Part shown: piece after piece, positions 60,307-64,000 of the stretch | Layout: the number at the start of each line of letters is the position of its first letter | Numbering within the stretch: position 1 is the first letter of the stretch | Origin: Linnemannia hyalina | Taxonomy: Eukaryota; Mortierellomycota; Mortierellomycetes; Mortierellales; Mortierellaceae | Assembly: GCA_019671135.1 (NCBI GenBank) | Contig: JAHRHY010000018.1 | Coordinates: 1,178,001 to 1,242,000, forward strand | Length of the DNA: 64,000 bases | Direction: 5' to 3' | Translations under genes and position numbers: made by a program | The notes under the pieces: model-generated | Seen by the model: only the letters and a program-made list of their open reading frames with translations | Told to the model about the DNA's origin: nothing | Database searches by the model: none

Positions 60307-62768
60307 TTAATCAGAATTCAATCCTTGCTGCTGCTGCTGCTGCTGGTGAAGGGCTCGATCGGATGCTGACGCTGGCTTCTGCGCGACAATGACATGATAA
60401 TTAATGTACGCGTGCTTCTCAACAGCCTCCTCAAAGATACTCCTCGTCAACTCACGATAGTCTTCCGATCCTCCGTGGCCCTGTCGAACATAAATCGGCT
60501 CCAGCTCATTCACAAACTGCCGCTGGTTCACCAGCATCGCCTGACCAATCACCCCTCCCCATCCAAGAGGGATCGAAAACACCTTTAACGCCACATTCAC
60601 AAACCCTGCGCTCTCCAATAAATGTTGCATCTCGTGAATCACGTTCGGGTTCCGCCCCACTGTCTCAAATATCCGCACGCAGTACTCTCCCGCCAATTGA
60701 CACAGGTCTCCCCCTCCTCGAAGATGCAGGTCGGGCTCCAGGATCTGTACCCAGCCGCCTCGCTTTAGCACTCTGAACAACTCAAGAACCGTCCGTTGCC
60801 ATTCTGTCGACATTAAAACCACTGACTGCCGTCGTTGATAGACAAAGTCGAATTGATCGTTTGTAAATGGGAGTCGATTCAGAGGGACATCGGGTACAAA
60901 TGTGCAATTCCGAGGGCGAAGCGTCGGCCTAATGTTGACTCCGGGGAGAGCGGTCGCAGCAGATGGTGATCCTCCCGTTGAACTGTTGGGCGAAGGTGTG
61001 GTAGGTCCTGTCGAACCCATTTGAGATTGATCGGCTCCGAGAAGACCACGAGGACGAAGGAGAGAGGTACTTTTTTCTGCATTCGAAGTCGTAAAGACAA
61101 TCTGCGGGCAGGCTACAAAGTCAGTCTCTGGCATCTCGCTCGCCATGTCCTAACAATGAAGCGGAGACATAAACAAAAAAAGGTACCTCATTCAGTTCAG
61201 ATGTACAATGCTTAGGTAAAGATGAAAGCATCTAAAAATCTTCCCAGAGCCAAACAAATGCAAGAAAATATCTCTTTAGCTCGGAAATTAGCACCACTCG
61301 CCCACAACAAGAAAACCAAAAGAAAAAGTAAAACGGTCTTGTTGGCGATCATGTACCCTTTTTTCCTTTCTGTGCAACACATGTAAAGAAAGCAAAGAAA
61401 AACACTCACCACAGTCCAATCGCCTGCACCGCAGCCATTCTCGAGTACTCTTTTGAAAGCAAGGTCGATCGGTGCATGAAAGTTTCCTCCCATAATGTCC
61501 TTCATGAGGTAGTGCTGGTCTGTTATTCTAATAAAAATAGCGTGAAAGGAGACAAAAGAGGTACTTGAGCAATTGGTTTCTGAACACAGAGTACACTTAA
61601 TGGTCGGCATACAATGTTTCTTTCTTTACCTGTCGACATATCCTTTGGCAGCCTCGGCCTCCATTTCATTAAGCAACTGACCATGCCGATAACTCCAAGC
61701 GTCGTTTTTCAACACCTCCTCATCCAATGCGGAAGAGGCTGGGGGCAGTTTCTTTTCGAGCCAAGCAAAGCCTGCCTTACCACGGATAAAGCTCAGCTTG
61801 GAGGGTCGACTCTGTGGTGAAATGTCTCCTACGGTTGAGAGGGAGGGCGCAGTGACCGAAGGGCCAAGCCGTGGCGAAGAAATGATAGACTGCATCTGGT
61901 CGGAACCTTTCGAGTTCGTTGATGAAGGATCGCCTTCGCTGCTGAGGTTGAACCGTCCAAATGCAGAAGTTGTCGGTTGAAGCGAGGTCGTAGACTGCAA
62001 GGACGAGGGGCCATGGTAGCCCAGCGAAGACATTGAAGCGTTGGAGACGGGGGTATGGATGGTTGACTGGGGAGGAAGGGTGGGTGAGGTTGAGGCTGAG
62101 GGGGAGACACTGGCAGTTTTTGATTGTAACGATGGTGTACGCTGGTACTGTTCGTCAGGCGAAGAGACGACGATGTTGTTGGCGAATGAGGGTGACGAAG
62201 GCGACGCTAATCCGGGCCTTGTTGATGCTGCGGCTTGCTGCTGATATGAGTTGAGCGACTGCTGATGCTGTTGCTGCTGAAGTTGTCGAAGTTGCTTCTT
62301 TGCCTTTGCCTGTGCCTTTTCTTTCTGTTTGTTGATTTTCTTTTGTTGCTTTTGTTCCCACAAATCGTCGACGGTTTTTGTCGATCCAGCCTTTTTCTCG
62401 CCATTTGCGTCTATCTTGGTCTCTGAATCAACCAGGTCTTTGCTCTTGCTTCTTATGGAGCTCAGGAAGGATGAGAGATTTGTTTTGGAGCTGACGGCGG
62501 ACTCTGTCCTCGTGCCTCCGCCCGGGGTCGGCTCGCCCGTAAGATCGGATTCATTCTGGTCCGAGCAGGAATAGGAGTGAAGGTCATCGGGATTGTCGGT
62601 AAGAGGAGTGTTGAGAGGGTAGGCGGCAATGGGGGTAATTGCGACGCCTGCAAGGTCCTTTAGAGTGTTCTTGCGTCGTTGCTGACGATGTTTGTCCTTT
62701 TGTGATAAGGTACTTTCAGTTGTGGATCGAGAAAGGACTTTGTTGAGTTTTGATGGCTGTGCTCCCAT
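60307..62768 (-). CDS. fungal class I SAM-dependent methyltransferase with long disordered N-terminus
   Basis: Exons 61630-62768, 61410-61527 and 60307-61149 join in phase 2 then 0 (GTAAAG..TAG, GTGAGT..TAG) and give 699 residues. MGAQPSKLNKVLSR begins with Gly2 and Ser6, an N-myristoylation-type signal. Residues ~15-330 are Ser/Gln/Lys-rich and probably disordered, with a KQQKKINKQKEKAQAKAKKQ coiled stretch. The catalytic domain follows: HYLMKDIMGGNFHAPID, then VLENGCGAGDWTVDMASEMP (motif I, with the second intron inside the motif block), PQIVFTTS, FTNDQFDFVYQR, LELFRVLKRGGWVQILEPDL, and a C-terminal half rich in aromatic and charged residues. This type is common in zygomycete-grade fungi, but the substrate is unknown. 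A polyQ run (7 Gln) precedes the C-terminus. Confidence 0.87.
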
Positions 62769-63816
62769 CTTCTGTCCGTTGGGGAATCCCGCGTGGAAGA
62801 GGAAAAGGAGGAAAAGAAGGAGGTGAAAGGAAAGAAAGGGAGTTGGATGAGAGGTGAAAAGGGGTGAAAGAAGGGAGGAGGAGCAGTATCCAAGCCGAAG
62901 TGAGGAGATGACGCAATTGTAGCAATTGAGGTAATTGAAGATAAGTAGGAGAGTGGCACGGAATAGGTGGAAAGGTGGAAAGGTGAAGAGGTGAAAAGGG
63001 TTAAAAGATGAGGAAGAAAGTAAAAGAGGAAAAAGATGACAAAGGAGTAGGGTTGGTTTTTGTTAAAAGACGGGTGAGATCCAATCCAAGTTAACCAAAA
63101 TTAAAAAAAAGAAAACGAGGCGACAAAGAGACAACGAGACAATGGGTCTGGAAGCCCTTTTCTCCTTTCAATTTTGCCATGTGTGCAGGGTGTTGTACAG
63201 TACATGTACAGTACATGTACATGTGCATGTGTACTGGCTGAAGGGAGACAGATAATCGTTCATTTCGCCGCACCTCTTTCGAAGATGCCCTCTGTCTTCT
63301 GATTCCATTGGTGTGCACCAATTGTTATCTCTTTTTTCGGTGTGCTCCAAAATTGAGACAAATGCCCATCAGCTTTTCTTCTCCGCGGATTTCTTTTTTT
63401 CCTTTTTTTTTTGGGTGCATACGTCACGTGCACTGCTGCTCTGGCAGTAGCTGCGATCAGCCTAGCTTCCCTTCAAAAGGCCTTGGCATTCGTCGACCAC
63501 GTTCGACTTTCTTGGCTGACCCTCACCCTCGCCTTCAGCTCTTTGTTTAGCAGCCTCATTCAATTCTTTGTACTCCTTTCTTTTTCCTTTCCTGCTTTGC
63601 CTTCCTTTCCTTCTTTTCCATTCGATTCACTACTCACTACTCACATTTCACCCACTCCACCTACAACGCACTCTTTCTTTTCTTTACATTACCAACAAGC
63701 GACTTTCTTGCTCTCACAACTCTCACGTCGATAAACACACCCCGCCGCTGCTGTTGTATTGGAACGTGCACGACCTACCCGACACCCCACCTGTCTATCT
63801 AACCACAACCGTCGCT
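62769..63816. promoter_or_regulatory. intergenic region between divergent methyltransferase gene and right-edge gene
   Basis: 62770-63030 is GA-rich on the plus strand (CT-rich on the strand of the methyltransferase gene) and 63560-63740 is CT-rich on the plus strand (next to the plus-strand gene), so each gene has a polypyrimidine leader on its own strand. Two overlapping-spaced GTACAGTAC palindromes with ACATGT lie at 63195-63230. No gene inside. Confidence 0.5.
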
Positions 63817-64000
63817 ATGGAAAACGATCCTCTGGTAGCCCAGATGGAGGATTTAGAGGTACAAAGAACCCTTGCCTTATTGTTGCTGTAGCATATCATA
63901 TGTGCGAATGCCATTGACACGTTCTCATTGCTCTCTTTGCTCTCTTCTTCCAATAATAACAACAGCTGGATCAGTCCACCCTCTTCGCCCAGCCAAGACT
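63817..64000 (+). CDS. 5' end of an unidentified gene (partial)
   Basis: ATG 63817 gives MENDPLVAQMEDLE. A donor GTACAA follows at 63859, and an acceptor CAG at 63965 leads to LDQSTLFAQPR at the window edge, in phase 0. The pyrimidine-rich leader and clean splice signals support a start. Too little is present to name the product. Confidence 0.5.

Overview
The window looks like nuclear DNA of an early-diverging filamentous fungus, most probably a Mortierellomycota species (Mortierella, Linnemannia or Podila type). Three things support this: split genes with short GT..AG introns, several with GTAAG/GTATG donors; long pyrimidine-rich leaders and many CAA, CA, GA and A/T microsatellites between genes; and a large decayed gene that I recognise as a Mortierellaceae lineage-specific family. 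There is no sign of bacterial operons, tRNA, rRNA or CRISPR arrays.

Layout. 1-2795: 5' part of an M1 aminopeptidase gene (minus), running off the left edge. 2.8-7.8 kb: gene-poor, GA-rich and then AT-rich. 7780-10317: SYO1/HEATR3 ribosomal-protein import adaptor (minus), divergent from a secreted DUF7137-type protein (10741-12261, plus). 12.3-14.8 kb: microsatellites, including a 223-bp CAGA tract. 14810-16567: single-pass membrane protein. 17057-17843: complex I LYR subunit NDUFA6. 18492-21893: frameshifted pseudogene. 24796-28892: arrestin-like 1335-residue protein. 29403-30251: ureidoglycolate lyase. 30.3-37.0 kb: gene-poor. 37003-39510: PHO80/CLG1-like cyclin. 39788-40711: N-terminal methyltransferase NTMT1/TAE1 (minus), divergent from a probable mitochondrial protein (41158-42279). 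42398-43774: a PAXX-like NHEJ factor (minus). 44483-47589: acidic GATA-like plus PHD-like zinc-finger protein (minus). 47.6-55.5 kb: gene-poor. 55498-56283: tandem YbaY-domain protein. 56821-57518: BIM1/X325 LPMO-like copper protein. 58013-60008: degenerate non-LTR retrotransposon remnant. 60307-62768: fungal methyltransferase with a possible N-myristoylation signal. 63817 to the end: start of an unidentified plus-strand gene.

The genes form no single pathway: they are ordinary housekeeping and regulatory genes mixed with lineage-specific ones. The most interesting items are the fungal PAXX-like gene with a recognisable C-terminal Ku-binding motif, the multi-frameshift pseudogene, the duplicated bacterial-type YbaY protein, a recurrent GTACWGTAC palindrome confined to intergenic DNA, and the consistent strand polarity of pyrimidine tracts upstream of genes. 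Gene models were built by hand from splice signals and phase. Start codons and very short exons are the least certain parts.
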